DNA from: Branchipolynoe longqiensis
Taxonomy: Eukaryota > Annelida > Polychaeta > Phyllodocida > Polynoidae
Assembly: GCA_030323885.1 (NCBI GenBank)
Contig: CM059188.1
Span: forward strand, 114,432,776-114,496,775
Length of the DNA: 64,000 nucleotides
Reading direction: 5' to 3'
Position numbers and translations under genes: made by a program. Below are positions 1 to 10,751 of the stretch, one piece after another; position 1 is the stretch's first letter, and each line of letters opens with the position of its first letter. The notes beneath the pieces are model-generated. The model did no database searches and was not told the DNA's origin. It worked only from the letters and a program-made list of their open reading frames with translations.

Positions 1-2546
1 ATCATCCTTGAGTCCTTCGTATATGGCGTCACAGGTGTCGGGCACAATCTGGCCAATGGTGGTCGCCCCCACCCGGAACTGGTAGCTTAGGCTCTTGTAC
101 GACTCCCCTAGAAGCAGTGGGTATGGTTAAGAAATGTGTCCTACTACAGGTGGGTTGTGGGGTTTTTAATTCGTGGCGTGGGTACCGAGTTGTGGCCGTG
201 TATCCTTATCACTGTCTGGCGATAAGACTGGCGATTAGAATTTTAGGTAAGTCTGATTATAATTGGGTTAACAATGTTTTAATCAAATCGGATTAACGAC
301 GTCACACACATGCACACACAAACGATTCTTTTGTTTTTATTTCGGTCACTCGCGCACGCGCTATCAATGTTTTCAACGACTCGTCACCGGCAACAGCTAA
401 TTCAGGAGCAACACAATCATCCGCAGTATGGCGACTGGCAGTTCTTCACACGGAAACTCCAGAATGGACAACTGGGACGACGAGGAAGTGACCGTCCTGA
501 TCAACCTGTGGGGTGACGAACAAGTGCAGACAGCACTGGCGAGGTCTAGAAGAAACATAGAAGTTTACCGGCGGTTGGCCCGGAGGCTGCGCCGTCTGTG
601 TAGCCGATGTCGGCCGGAAAGGAACGCCGTGGCATGCCGCACCAAATTAAAAAGCTTGACTCAAAGATACAAGAAATGCCGGGACTACAGCAAGTAAGTA
701 ATGTTGGTGTGCTATGTGCTTTACGATGATTGTTGTTGCTAAATATTAACACACGTCAGTGACTAACCCAGTGGCAGTTTATCTTCTGTATTAAGGTCCC
801 GATCAATTTTCAGCCGCACAACATATGTGAACTGTAACCCATTTCTGCATTTCATCACTCGCAGTGACTGAGCGCGGGCGACGTTCCGATATTATGATGC
901 GATAGAGGACGTTCTGGGGCCGAGGCGGACAGCTGTACCCGACACCCTCTCTGTGGAATCAGGTAAGGGCCCCCTGGGTGTAGCATGATTCATTTCACAC
1001 AACACAGAACCTTACAGAAAATAGTACAGATGAACCGTTGCACATGAAGCGAACTATTTGCAGTGGATTTATTACAGATGAACCGTTCTATATGAAGCGA
1101 ACTTGTTGAGTCGATTTAAAACAACACACAATATATTTTTGCATTTTGTTTTCCAGATGCCGCCCCTGACGCCGACCCTGACGCCGACCCTGAAGAAATG
1201 GGCATGGAGGAGGAGGAAGAGCTGGAGGTGGCCAGTGAGGCGGCACCAGCCGCACAGACTACAGCAGTGTCTCCAACAGGCACCCCGGCCAGGCAACACA
1301 CACAGCCCAGTAAGCAACGTTGTAGTCATTGAAACCGACGCCGCACTAACATAACATCCCCAACCACTAAAAATGTGTACACATATCACGCAAGAACAAA
1401 AAGTCAGTGTTGACCGAGCTATATTGATCAGTGGTGTAGTGGTATAGGAAATGCACTGTAAAGTCCATTAGATGAAACCAAGTAGTTGAGGCGCTTTAGC
1501 TTATACTTGAAACCCACTATGTTGACATTGCAGGGATGGGAAAGCACGACCACGTGATTGACACAATCATCACGCAGTTCGTCACGGCTCAGAAGGAGTC
1601 CACGGCCCTATACCAGGCGCACGAGGAAAGGCGGCAGCAAAGGGAAATGGAGTTGGAGGAAAGGTGGCAGCAGCGGCAGATGGAACTAGAGGAAAGGCGG
1701 GACGAGCGCGAGATGGTTAACAAGAGGGAGCTCCGTAAACATGAGGAGCGGGTGATCGAGCTCCTCACGTCGATGCAACAACGCGCGCCACAGCCACAGC
1801 CGCAGCCGCAACAATTCCAGAGTGCGACGGCTGATGGGGTGACACGCATCACCCTCCTGACCCCACAAACAGCCCAAGCCGGACCGTCAAACCGCAGTCC
1901 CAGAACGAGTTTGTGTTGAATTTTAATTGTCTTCTACACACTTTAACCCTGACCTTTCCTACGTGTCATTTGAATAAAAATGCACTTGTAGTTCCCTATA
2001 TTATGCTTTCTTCCATCTTTTCTACACACTTCGTTATGTCATGATGTGAAATTGCCACTAGTTCGGTTCATATAATGTGGTTCATATAATTTGGTTCATA
2101 TAATTCGGTTCATATAAGTTGCCTTGTCTAAGTCGGCATACCATTACAGGGTTTAGCAGAGTTGGATCTGATCTAGGTCACAAAGGTCACAAAATATATC
2201 TACCTGTGGCCAGGAAGCGGAGGGTGATGGAAAGCCTCTCCGCAGGCGAAATTGAGGCGCGATACCGGGTATTCTGCCGAGATATGCGATCTTGTACCCG
2301 GCTGAGCAACTCGTCAAATTGCTCCGACGCCATCCTGGTGTAGTTGCTGAAGGCTTGCGGTTCATCTGCACGCAATCCAGTCAACAGGGCGTTGAAGGCT
2401 CCGAGCTGGTCATGTTGCGCAATGTGTGGACGAACCCACAATTGCCTTCCTTGGTTACGCTGTCGACGACGACGACTTATCACAAGCATCACAAGGCCAA
2501 GAGCAAGAGCAATCTTTCTCCTCTGTACAGCTGAATGCGGCGCCAT
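1..2546 (-). CDS. PIF/Harbinger-type transposase, partial (two exons; runs off the left edge)
   Basis: Exons on the minus strand are 2546-2204 (start ATG at 2546) and 107 to beyond position 1. Exon 1 encodes about 114 residues: an Arg-rich stretch (SRRRRQRNQ), WVRPHI, then GAFNALLTGLRADEPQAF, FDELLSRV, and SPAERLSITLRFLATG. This is the usual N-terminal part of HARBI1-like Harbinger transposases. The donor (ACAG|GTAGAT) and the acceptor at 108-110 (TAG) join in phase to give ATGESYKSLSYQFRVGATTI, the next conserved block of the family. The catalytic DDE part would lie left of the window. Harbinger transposases cut and paste DNA together with a Myb-like partner protein, and that partner gene sits inside this intron on the other strand. 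No stop is visible in the two exons. Family assignment is from remembered family sequence; the splice is inferred. Confidence 0.8.
428..1919 (+). pseudogene. Harbinger-associated Myb/SANT-like DNA-binding protein gene with a nonsense codon
   Basis: Four exons fit with correct phases: 428-693, 865-962, 1157-1309, 1534-1919. Exon 1 carries a trihelix/Myb-SANT-like domain (WDDEEVTVLINLWGDE ... CRTKLKSLTQRYKKCRDY), the DNA-binding module of the second Harbinger protein. Exon 2 reads YYDAIEDVLGPRRTAVPDTL. Exon 3 is an acidic linker with repeated Asp-Ala-Asp-Pro and Glu runs. Exon 4 is a coiled coil rich in Glu, Arg and Gln (EERRQQREMELEERW) ending in a Pro-Gln repeat and a TGA stop at 1917-1919. 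In exon 2 the second full codon after the acceptor is TGA (869-871), so this copy is probably inactive unless another acceptor is used. The gene lies entirely inside the intron of the opposite-strand transposase. An upstream ATG at 310 is in another frame and is less likely. Confidence 0.7.
2065..2120. repeat. 14-bp tandem repeat (GGTTCATATAATTT-like), four copies
   Basis: GGTTCATATAA starts at 2065, 2079, 2093 and 2107, a strict 14-bp period. It lies in the transposase intron downstream of the Myb-like gene. Confidence 0.85.
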
Positions 2547-2589
2547 CTTGCTTTGCCGCTCACTAACTGCTAGGAGGCGCTCAAGCTAG

Positions 2590-3420
2590 TAAATGGACGG
2601 TATATGTGCGCCCCCCAGTCGTTATATGTGCGCACCCCCTGTCGCCAGTTTTAGTCGCAAAACGGGTCGGGTCGGGTCATGATGCGCAGTCAGTTTTAGA
2701 TCGTAAATCGTAAACGGGAGGTGTGCGCCAGCCATAAAACACCATTGGCATTACTTGTACACCCACATTAGAGAATTCCCTTAAAAGTAGGTACCGACAG
2801 CCAAATTTAAAAATACAAACAATGTGCAATATTTGTATTGCACCTTGTAGACATTATGATTACAACCACCCCCAAAGGACCATTTTCAAAGCATTACATT
2901 TGCTTGAAAAGGTGTAATAAGACTCAGTAGATGCTAAATACTTGGCATGTTCACAACTATTTTTCCCATTTTGCTGTGGAGAAAAAAAAGAAAATCTGAA
3001 TCTGATGCGAAAAAATGTAATTAAAAAAATATATATATATGATCTGAAAACCAAATATTTCAATTTTGTAATCTTTGAAATCTCATTGCAGCTAAATTTC
3101 GATATTCCTCAAATTGTATACATTTGAACACACCTCTCTGAAACTAAAACATATTGTTCATAGCAATATTGTATATTAAAAACTTGCATTTTAATTACAT
3201 GCAAAGAAAAAGAAGAAAGAATTGTCAGAAAACTAAGCATATCAATTTGTATCTTTCAATGTTCACTGTAGGGTAACCAATGGTTGCATCTTCATATAAA
3301 TTGCCATTGCACATCATCAGGAATGTCAAAATTAGCGATTGGTAGACAGGAAGTGTGAACACTTATTTGTCTCTCATTTTTGCTTGAGTGCAAGTAATTA
3401 GCAACACAAGGAATAAATTA
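2590..3420. other. AT-rich stretch with no recognised feature
   Basis: Past the end of transposase exon 1 there is a short GC-rich part with two near-copies of TATATGTGCGC (about 2600 and 2624), which may include the right end of the Harbinger element. The other end is off the window, so this could not be tested. The rest is AT-rich with no gene or repeat that I recognise. Confidence 0.5.
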
Positions 3421-3424
3421 GTAG

Positions 3425-4353
3425 CATGTGATGAATAAGTGGTCAAATTTCCCTGGATCATCAGCCCATGCTTTTTCTAATCTGTTCTTGAATGAATTTA
3501 TTGAGCCGGCATCAATAACATTTTGTGGGAGACTGTTCCATATATTTATGATCCTGTTTGAGAAACTGTGTTTGAAACGGCTCTGGGTTTTACTAGTTTG
3601 GGAGTATGGCCCCGGCTGCCTTCTCTTTTATTCAAGGTGAAAAATTGGTTCATATCTATTTGATCAAAACCTTTCATAATTTAAAATAGTTCAATTATGT
3701 CACTTCTTTTCCTTCTGTAGGAAAGGGTAGGAAGTTTCAATTTCCTGAGCCTTTGTTCATAGGGTAAGTCCTTTATAACTGCAACTAGTTTCGTTGCACG
3801 TCTCTGAACCCTTTCCATCTCCAGAATATCTTTCCGAAAAATTGGGCTCCAAATTTGTGGACAGTATTCCAAAATTGGCCTAGCAAGAGACTTAAATAGA
3901 ATGAAAAAATTGTTCTTGTTGAGGCGATGGAAGGTTCTTTTAATTATTCCTACTCTCTGGTTAGCATTTGAGATGATAGTCCTCATGTGTTTCTGAAAGG
4001 AGCGTTGGGAGTCGAAGGTTACACCCAAGTCCTTTTCATAGCTATCTTGTTGCAGGACAGTGTTCTGCATAATATAGGCATAATGAGGATTATTTTTCCC
4101 ATAATGAATAATTTTGCACTTCTTTTCATTGAAGGGCAATTGCCATTTCTTGGACCATTGTGCGAGTTTCAGAATATCCTCTTGCAAGAGATTTTTTATC
4201 TCTTACGTCTTTTATTGCTCGAAAGACCTTTGTGTCATCCGCAAATATTTTTAGGTTTGATGAGACACTGCCTGGCAGGTCATTTATAAATATTATAAAT
4301 AATATTGGTCCCAGCACACTTCCCTGAGGTATTCCTGAGGTGACATTCGTCAT
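3425..4353 (-). pseudogene. Non-LTR retrotransposon (LINE) reverse transcriptase fragment
   Basis: The minus strand encodes the second half of a non-LTR reverse transcriptase. First comes GIPQGSVLGPILFIIFINDL, then the catalytic FADD, then WSKKWQLPFNEKKCKIIHYG, YEKDLGVTFD, RPILEYCPQIWSP and RVQRRATKLV. The C-terminal tail reads RFKHSFSNRIINIWNSLP (3430-3640). The FADD block and the following block are in different frames, with a shift near 4150-4190, and another break precedes the C-terminal part. It is therefore a dead, 5'-truncated copy of a CR1/Jockey-like element; the exact clade is not resolved. Confidence 0.9.
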
Positions 4354-4400
4354 TAGATACCCACTTACCCCCTTTTAACTCTCCGTCACGCTACACTATA

Positions 4401-4658
4401 TATGAGACTGTCTCAAAAGGTGCTAAGCAATATGGGACAAAACTTTGTCCATTGTAATAATCAAAATACTATCTGCTTATGCATTTGCTCAGGATAAACT
4501 GATTTACATGGTGTTTTATAATCCCAATAGAATACATATTGATTTGAAGCAAATGTCCTTGTGTTTTCAGTGTAACCGTTTCTGTGCTGTTTTGTGTCAA
4601 TCGTTACAATGGCAACAAAAAAAAGAAGAGTTATCACCTTTTGAGACAGGCTCGTATA
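4401..4658. mobile_element. MITE with GAGACTGTCTCAAAAGGTG terminal inverted repeats
   Basis: The left end (4404) reads GAGACTGTCTCAAAAGGTG and the right end its complement, CACCTTTTGAGACAGGCTC, flanked by TATATA sequence. A second copy in reverse orientation lies at 21247-21497 and matches along its length. No coding capacity. Confidence 0.8.
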
Positions 4659-4808
4659 TATACCCCCCCGCAAATAAAATATTATGTAACGCTCGATTGG
4701 ACCCTACTCCACGTGCTTCAAACCCCAGGCCGTCTCCTGGATTCTTTCAAGGCCAGCATAGAAATGACCGGTCACTGCCCAGTTCCAGGTCACATGTAAC
4801 CTCTCATG

Positions 4809-5360
4809 AGCCGTGTTTACACGGGGAATTGTGAAACGATCTAGACAAAGCGATTTATATGAAGCGTTTTAGATGCGTGTTTACACGGCAGAGTTTGAAA
4901 GTGTGTCGGCGCCGGGAACCAGCAGGCGCCTGTAGCCGGCAAGCACTGCTATTTGTTTAGTTTACACACGTCGATTCGATGCAGATGTAGCTGCTACGTT
5001 AATATCGCTTGGAATTTAAGGTTAAATTAATTAAATTTCATTATTTGAGTCTGTAATTCTGTTAAATATGATCGCATTCACTAGATTTCGGCCTAATCGA
5101 GCCCTAACACTGCCGGGCACCAGCGATTAGGTACTGCTTCCCCTGATGCCGGCACGCACTACTATTTTATACTATCGCCGCCCGGGAACCAGCTGAATCG
5201 CTTCAAATAAACCACCTCGAGAGGTGGTATAGATGAACCGTTTCATATGAAGCGATTCAGCCCTAAAACGCCACAGTGTCGCGTCTACACGGGAAATGTG
5301 AGTCGATCTAGGCAAGTCGTTTCATATGAAACGTTTTAAATCGCCCGTGTAAACAGGGCT
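4809..5360. mobile_element. Harbinger-type MITE (AGCC..TGTTTACACGGG ends, ATG target duplication)
   Basis: Terminal inverted repeats AGCCGTGTTTACACGGGG and CCCGTGTAAACAGGGCT are flanked on both sides by ATG (4806-4808, 5361-5363), a 3-bp target duplication as made by PIF/Harbinger transposases. The interior repeats TTCATATGAARCG-like and GTTTACACGG-like motifs in both orientations. Similar ATGAACCGTTNNATATGAAGCG motifs occur at 1029-1105. Confidence 0.8.
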
Positions 5361-5689
5361 ATGGATTCAGTTTGAAAATTGTGCAACGCCCCCACCCCTT
5401 GTAACACCACATAACACTTGGACCTACACTCCCACCCCCTAACCATTACATAATATTCTGATGGCCCCCTAAAGGTATTGGACACATAAATTATTAATCT
5501 AAGAAGCTAAATATATTCTTCACATACCTCTTCATATTTACCCACTACTTTTAAATAGTAGAATACCGGTACATCAAATCATGGAGATTAATACACTCTA
5601 AAACTAAAATTGAGATATTTCTGTGGCCACCACCATATTTATTTTTACCAATGTGAATGTAGATAAACCCTGTGCACTGGAATCACCAC

Positions 5690-5784
5690 CTCCAGACGCG
5701 ATGGCCGAATGAGTTGAGCGTCTGCCTCCCGTTCTGGTTACTGGTAGGTCATGGGATTAGAATCCCCAGGTTCAAACCCTGGAG
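5690..5784 (+). mobile_element. SINE-A head fragment (tRNA-derived)
   Basis: Contains the A-box region GATGGCCGAATGAGTTGAGCG and the B-box GGTTCAAACCC of the most common SINE in this window (called SINE-A here). The body is missing: the sequence passes straight into the next element. Confidence 0.75.
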
Positions 5785-6229
5785 GCGTAATCGATTAACA
5801 CGACCCGGGCGATTCAGGTCACTCGAGTTGCTAGAATTTCAAATCGAACACCGCAAGTGGAGTTGACAAAAACACATGCCGTGTGCAAAACGACTCGACC
5901 CCAGTAACCCACCTCTTGGCTGCGGTTTGCTAGGAACGATGTCACATTTGTGCAGGATAATAGCTACCAGTCCTACAAGGTTTTTTGTGTGGTAATAACA
6001 CAGAGTAATGAAATGGAAATATAACTAAACTATTTAATCATAAAATACTTTATATCCTATTTTGCTGTAGTTATATCGGTTATTGAAAAAAAGAAAAAGG
6101 TTTTGGATTAAGGCACCATTTTTTCCACCCCGAGCGTGCAGAAACGTATTCGATTATTCGAGCCGAGTCTGTAGGATGTGAGCCAAAAAGAGGCTCGGGT
6201 GACCTGAGTTGATTAATCAATTACACCCT
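5785..6229. mobile_element. TIR element (CGTAATCGATTAA ends)
   Basis: Left end GGCGTAATCGATTAACACGACCC, right end GAGTTGATTAATCAATTACACC. The interior includes a T/A-rich core and GACCCCAGTAACC. It belongs to the same family as the copies at 10022-10335 and 15669-16612. Non-coding, about 445 bp. Confidence 0.75.
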
Positions 6230-6230
6230 G

Positions 6231-6375
6231 GCTAAGTCAAATCAATGACTTTAAAATTGATACTTGTCGCTACGTAGCCGGGTGCTCGGCATTACTAGGA
6301 TAGGGCAAGGCCAAGGAGCAGTGGAATGAGGAAGACCAATTGTCTGCGATTGGAATTTCCTCTGCCTGGCCTTGC
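6231..6375 (+). mobile_element. SINE-A body fragment
   Basis: Matches the SINE-A middle part (CAATGACTTTAAAATTGATACTTGTCGCT ... GGATAGGGCAAGG) and then diverges into sequence like the 3' part of SINE-B (GGAAGACCAATTGTCTG). Confidence 0.6.
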
Positions 6376-6439
6376 TTAATCAACCAATGTACCACAACAA
6401 TTTTTTCTTTTTAATAAAAAATTTTTTGTAGAACATGGC

Positions 6440-6745
6440 GAGCCGCACTAGTTAGGGCATGTCGATAATAACGACACACACACAATCATGCATTAAATAT
6501 GCAGCTGACACTAGCATCTCAACTGACACTGATAGGTGTCTGGCAGGCATCACACATCTCTGTCGTGACAACCGTGTCTTACCTTCTTTGGTGCGGATGC
6601 AGACTGACAGCGCCGTGTAGCCAAGGAAGCGCCCGGCCCTTCGGGGCAGTGACAGCAGTCTAAACAGACACCGTGCTGTCAACACCCGGTGTCGGGGCAT
6701 CGAACCCCCGTTGGCGTTGCTCCACCTCGCCACTCAGATTTCACA
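6440..6745 (-). mobile_element. tRNA-derived SINE-like sequence
   Basis: On the minus strand the head near 6700-6745 reads GAGTGGCGAGGTGGAGC followed by a B-box, GGGGTTCGATGCCCC. Only one copy is seen, so the 3' limit is a guess. Confidence 0.45.
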
Positions 6746-6749
6746 TTCC

Positions 6750-7980
6750 CTGACGTTTACGATTAGCTGGGCATAACTAGAAAAGGCATTCTGCGACCAC
6801 TTCCTTTAATTGCTATCGGCCAGTTAAATCGACCTAGGAACCGTTGAGTCTAGTCTCTAGAGCTGACAGTGACGGTATCTCGCCTGAGCCCAGCTGAGGC
6901 TGAGCAAATCGTCAAGGCGGAGTCACTGTGGTGTGTTGATGTTCCAACACGGTTCAGACTTCAGTAGTTATTTAGGTCAGAGGGTCACAGTTCAGTTAAA
7001 CCCACAGCCCTACTCTACGACACTGTTCTGAATGGATGTCATCTAGCCACAATTATGGCTAGGTCAGTAAACATTTAGTAAATTTGAAAACGAACAGCTG
7101 GTAATAAATTAAAAATCAAATTAAAGGCAAAATCATTGAAAATGAGTGCAACTGGAACTTGCAAGCCAAAGTTGAAAGTACCAAGAGGTTTCCTGTCTAA
7201 TGAGATTTACTTAAAACTAATCATCATACCTCGAGGTTTGTATACATTGTTGACATGAATTGAATGATGACAATCTGGACTCAGACTGCCTATTATTTTG
7301 TTATATATGCTTACTGCTGAGTACGGCATTTTGATTTCTTACTTAGAAGTCTTACTGTCAGGTGCTGTCACCTACTGGTGACATACTATCATAGCCCGTT
7401 GGAACACATAGATATGGGTGCAATTTTTGGGAATAAACAAAACAGTTTCCGCTCTAACTCACAAGTCACTTGTCAAGTGGAGAAGTGTCATCGTGTGGTT
7501 ATTCAACTGAGAGAACGGCACCCATACTTAACGATCATAATTACATAAACCGACGTAGTCGTAGATAAAAGACTCGCCCCGATCTAGAATAAGGGTGAAT
7601 AACTTCAATAACAGAGACAGTGCTGTGGGAGTAACTAAGACCGACTGTTTTTGCTAAACTCTAAAGTACTGTAACTGTAAGTAAACCAATCCAATGGCAA
7701 TGGCAATGATTGGATGTACACTGCCCAGAACACAATAAAACTCTGTTTTACTGCATCTGCATGCATTCACAACATTGCTAAGGAGGGTGCTCGTACTCCA
7801 AGATGGCTGAATGATGACGTCACGTGCACTCCCTCTCATGGCTCTATAGTATAGTACATAACTCATAAAATTGTAATTTAATTTAAACTAATTACTAAAT
7901 TAGTCTAAAAGTAATAATACTAATTATATACCGAAGGTCGACGGTATGATTAATAACGCTCAGTATCATGAGTATGTCAC
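6750..7980. other. No recognised feature
   Basis: I see no gene or clear repeat. A stretch near 7440-7620 resembles fragments at 9660-9780 and 42460-42900 (GGGTGAATAAC-type sequence) and may be an old repeat. Confidence 0.4.
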
Positions 7981-7986
7981 TATCAC

Positions 7987-8308
7987 AGACGGGATGGCTG
8001 AATGAGTTAGAGCATCCGTCTCCCGTGTTGGGGGGTCGTGGGTTCGAACCCTGGTCGAGTCAAACCAATGACTTAAAAATTTATACTTGTCGCTTCCTAG
8101 CCTGGCACTCGGCATCATTAGGATAGGGCAAGGACTGGTTGGCTCAGTGTCAGGATAATGTGACTGAGTGGGATATCAGGACATGGTGCTGGTGGCCTGG
8201 TCTTCCAGTGGGGCAGCACTATAAAGTAACCATGAGTGTGCACTGTCACAAGTCGGTATCCGTCCTTAGATGTTGACAGGACTTAAAACAACAAATAAAC
8301 AAACTATC
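7987..8308 (+). mobile_element. SINE-A, near full length
   Basis: tRNA-like head with A box (GGGATGGCTGAATGAGTTAGAGC) and B box (GGTTCGAACCCTGG), conserved body (TTGTCGCTTCCTAGCCTGGC, GGATAATGTGACTGAGTGGG), and a 3' end of GACAGGACTTAAAAC plus an A/C-rich tail (AACAAATAAACAAAC). Confidence 0.85.
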
Positions 8309-8862
8309 ACATATTCACATATAACGTCAGATAACATATTCACCCTACCCAGAGACTCGGATTGTCGGAGTAGGTAACTAACTTGGACTAGTTTATACCA
8401 CAGTATCAGAAGCAGTTTGTTTTATCTAACGACGCCTCTGGAGCACATACGGCTAATACAACAGTATCATGATATATGAATATGTTTTACACTAACAGTA
8501 ACACTGCAGTAACAATAACTTTTCACTGAGCCTGTGGTTGTGGGGGGAAATGACAATCGCTCTGGCGCACTTTTTAAAATATATTTTTGTTTAGGTGCAA
8601 AACTATTAGTATCAACAACAACCAATTCAATATGCGCATAGTTACTCTCGCAATCGTATACCGTGTGGTACTATAGCAGTGGAAGTTAATCTTCTTTAAA
8701 AAAAAAAAATTAGTCAACAGGTAGTTGTTTGAAACTATTAATTTAAAATCATAAAAATGGGTTGCGAGTTTTCAGGTTGTAACTGTCTTCGTTCGATATT
8801 GTTTATTGCTTCACATCAACCACAACCCCAACTCCGATTGGATTCAGAGCTTGCATTTATAT

Positions 8863-8966
8863 ATGTATATATATATATATATATATATACTCGCCGTGAA
8901 TATCACAATATGGCCTATGCTGTCAACACCGCGTAAAGCAATCACCAATCAATAAACAAAAACTGC

Positions 8967-9036
<70 letters not shown>

Positions 9037-9062
9037 CAAATGAGTTGTATATATATATATAT
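8863..9062. repeat. (TA)n microsatellites
   Basis: Two long AT-alternating runs (about 8861-8890 and 8970-9062), the second broken once by TTTCAAATGAGTTG. Confidence 0.95.
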
Positions 9063-9289
9063 GTTTTCTTAAATCACAGTACGATAGCTTTCTGTTATTG
9101 ACATGTACATGCATGACTGTCTTAATTTACTTAAAGCAATTTGGACCAAATCATCCCAAGGGCTATAGTAATCTAGTAGCCGGACATGAGGATACTTATG
9201 CTTTGTTTTATAAATAAAAATAACATTTTCAATCAATCATATCACTAAGCCATACCTTGTAACCCACCCCCCCAAAAAAAATCTTCCAA

Positions 9290-9650
9290 ATAGACCCCGC
9301 CAGTTAAGATGGAAACTACCCGACTAGAGTACTTCCAGATTCTGCCGACAAATGTCACTCACTTAACTGGAGTGGTGTAATACATGAAGAGAGCAGTGCC
9401 AGAAGAAAAATACAATATAGTTGTCTTTTAAAAAAAGAAGATATATTACAAGGATAAGAGCTTGAATCCTGTTGCAATATGAATATCTGAATATAATAAA
9501 GCATTTTATTATTTTTCCAAGCATTATTTTTTTAATTATAAATTATGGGGGTATAGCATGTGAAATCATAGGCAGTCTGGGGAAACGACCCAACTAGAGT
9601 AGTTTCAAATTCTGCGGATAGATGTCACTATCTTGTGCTTGTCACAATGC
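9290..9650 (+). mobile_element. MITE (GACCCCGCCAGTTAAG ends)
   Basis: A second, inverted copy lies at 24548-24895. Both ends carry a motif around CAGTTAAG and CAGATTCTGCCGA; the core is AT-rich. Non-coding. Confidence 0.7.
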
Positions 9651-9941
9651 CTGGTAGATAACAAATTTACCCCGTACCTACAGTAGGGGCGAATAACAAC
9701 CCATTAGAAAAAGTGGTGAAGGGCTGAGTAAATAAAATGAGCACATATGAGCATATAATATATATGCAGACAGATTAATAATATTTTCTGAACGTCCTGA
9801 CGGTTTAGCTTCAAATTAAAATATGTAAACAGAATTAGAAAGCTTTTCCTCTTTTTTGTTGTTGCATTTGCATACCCCATACCGCGTAGATGGAATCTTA
9901 GCCTTAATGCGCCACTGCCCTAGAACCATCCAGTCCCCTTG

Positions 9942-10420
9942 TGGTGGTTTCAGCGGGTTCCCGTGCTCAGAGGTGTCCCTCGCTTCTGCGCTGCTTCTGC
10001 GCATGCGCGGATTTCGCATCAACTCGGGTCACCTGAGCCACTTATTGGCGCATGCGCACAGCCTACAAACTCGGGTCGAATAATCGAATACGCTTCTCCG
10101 CGCTCGGGTGGACAATCTTTTTTTTTTTTTTTAATAACCGATAAAAATACAGCAAAATAGGATTTAAAGTATTTTATGATGGCCCAGTTTACCTATATTT
10201 CCATTTAATTAATCTAAGTTATTCTTTTTATGCACATGGCACGTGTATTTGTCGACTCCACTCGCCGTGTTCTATTTGAATTTCTGACGACTTGGATGAC
10301 CCGAGTCGCCCGGGTCGTGTTAATCGATTACGGCCCGTTGATGCGAAAACTGCGCATGCGCAGAAGCAGCGCAGAAGCGAGGGACACCTCTGAGCACGGG
10401 AACCCGCTGAAACCACCACA
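9942..10420. mobile_element. Fold-back element with a second TIR element nested in its centre
   Basis: Arms of about 83 bp (9942-10021 and 10336-10420) are nearly perfect reverse complements. They share GTGGTTTCAGCGGGTTCCCG, GAGGTGTCCCTCGCTTC and GCGCATGCGC. Between the arms lies a shortened member of the CGTAATCGATTAA family (10022-10335). The unit sits about 330 bp upstream of the SGSH start codon. Confidence 0.8.
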
Positions 10421-10667
10421 CCCTGATCCAGTAGATGATCCACCAACTCTCCTGCCTCTGTGGTTTTTGTTACCCACCTTTGTAATGACACGTTGACACT
10501 GCAACTGTTGCTGTAATCTAATTCTATGCACCAAGGATGAAGACGAATCTGTGGTTCGCGCGATCCTGATTAAATTCAATAACTGAGGAATAAATTGACG
10601 TACGTAACAGCGTGAACAGGTTAGCACCCGAGTTGGGGTAGAGACGAGGAGAGGAGCGAAGGACGAA

Positions 10668-10675
10668 CCGGAAGT
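10668..10675 (+). promoter_or_regulatory. ETS-type motif CCGGAAGT upstream of SGSH
   Basis: A consensus ETS site 77 bp before the SGSH ATG, a common place for ETS sites in housekeeping promoters. No TATA box is evident. The transcription start cannot be placed. Confidence 0.35.
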
Positions 10676-10751
10676 AAATGACTGACCCGCGAGCAGACGA
10701 CCTGCTCACTTCTGGTTTGTGAGATTCGGACAGGAAAGTCCGGCGTAAACA

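Noticed and set aside
428..1919. Host Myb/SANT gene instead of a transposon gene
   Set aside because: It lies inside the intron of a Harbinger transposase and has the layout typical of the transposon's second protein, plus a stop codon.
7987..8065. Possible tRNA genes (here and at every SINE-A, SINE-B and TRIM tRNA-like block)
   Set aside because: A and B boxes are present, but each head continues into a shared non-tRNA body or lies in an LTR, and stems are imperfect; they are tRNA-derived repeats.
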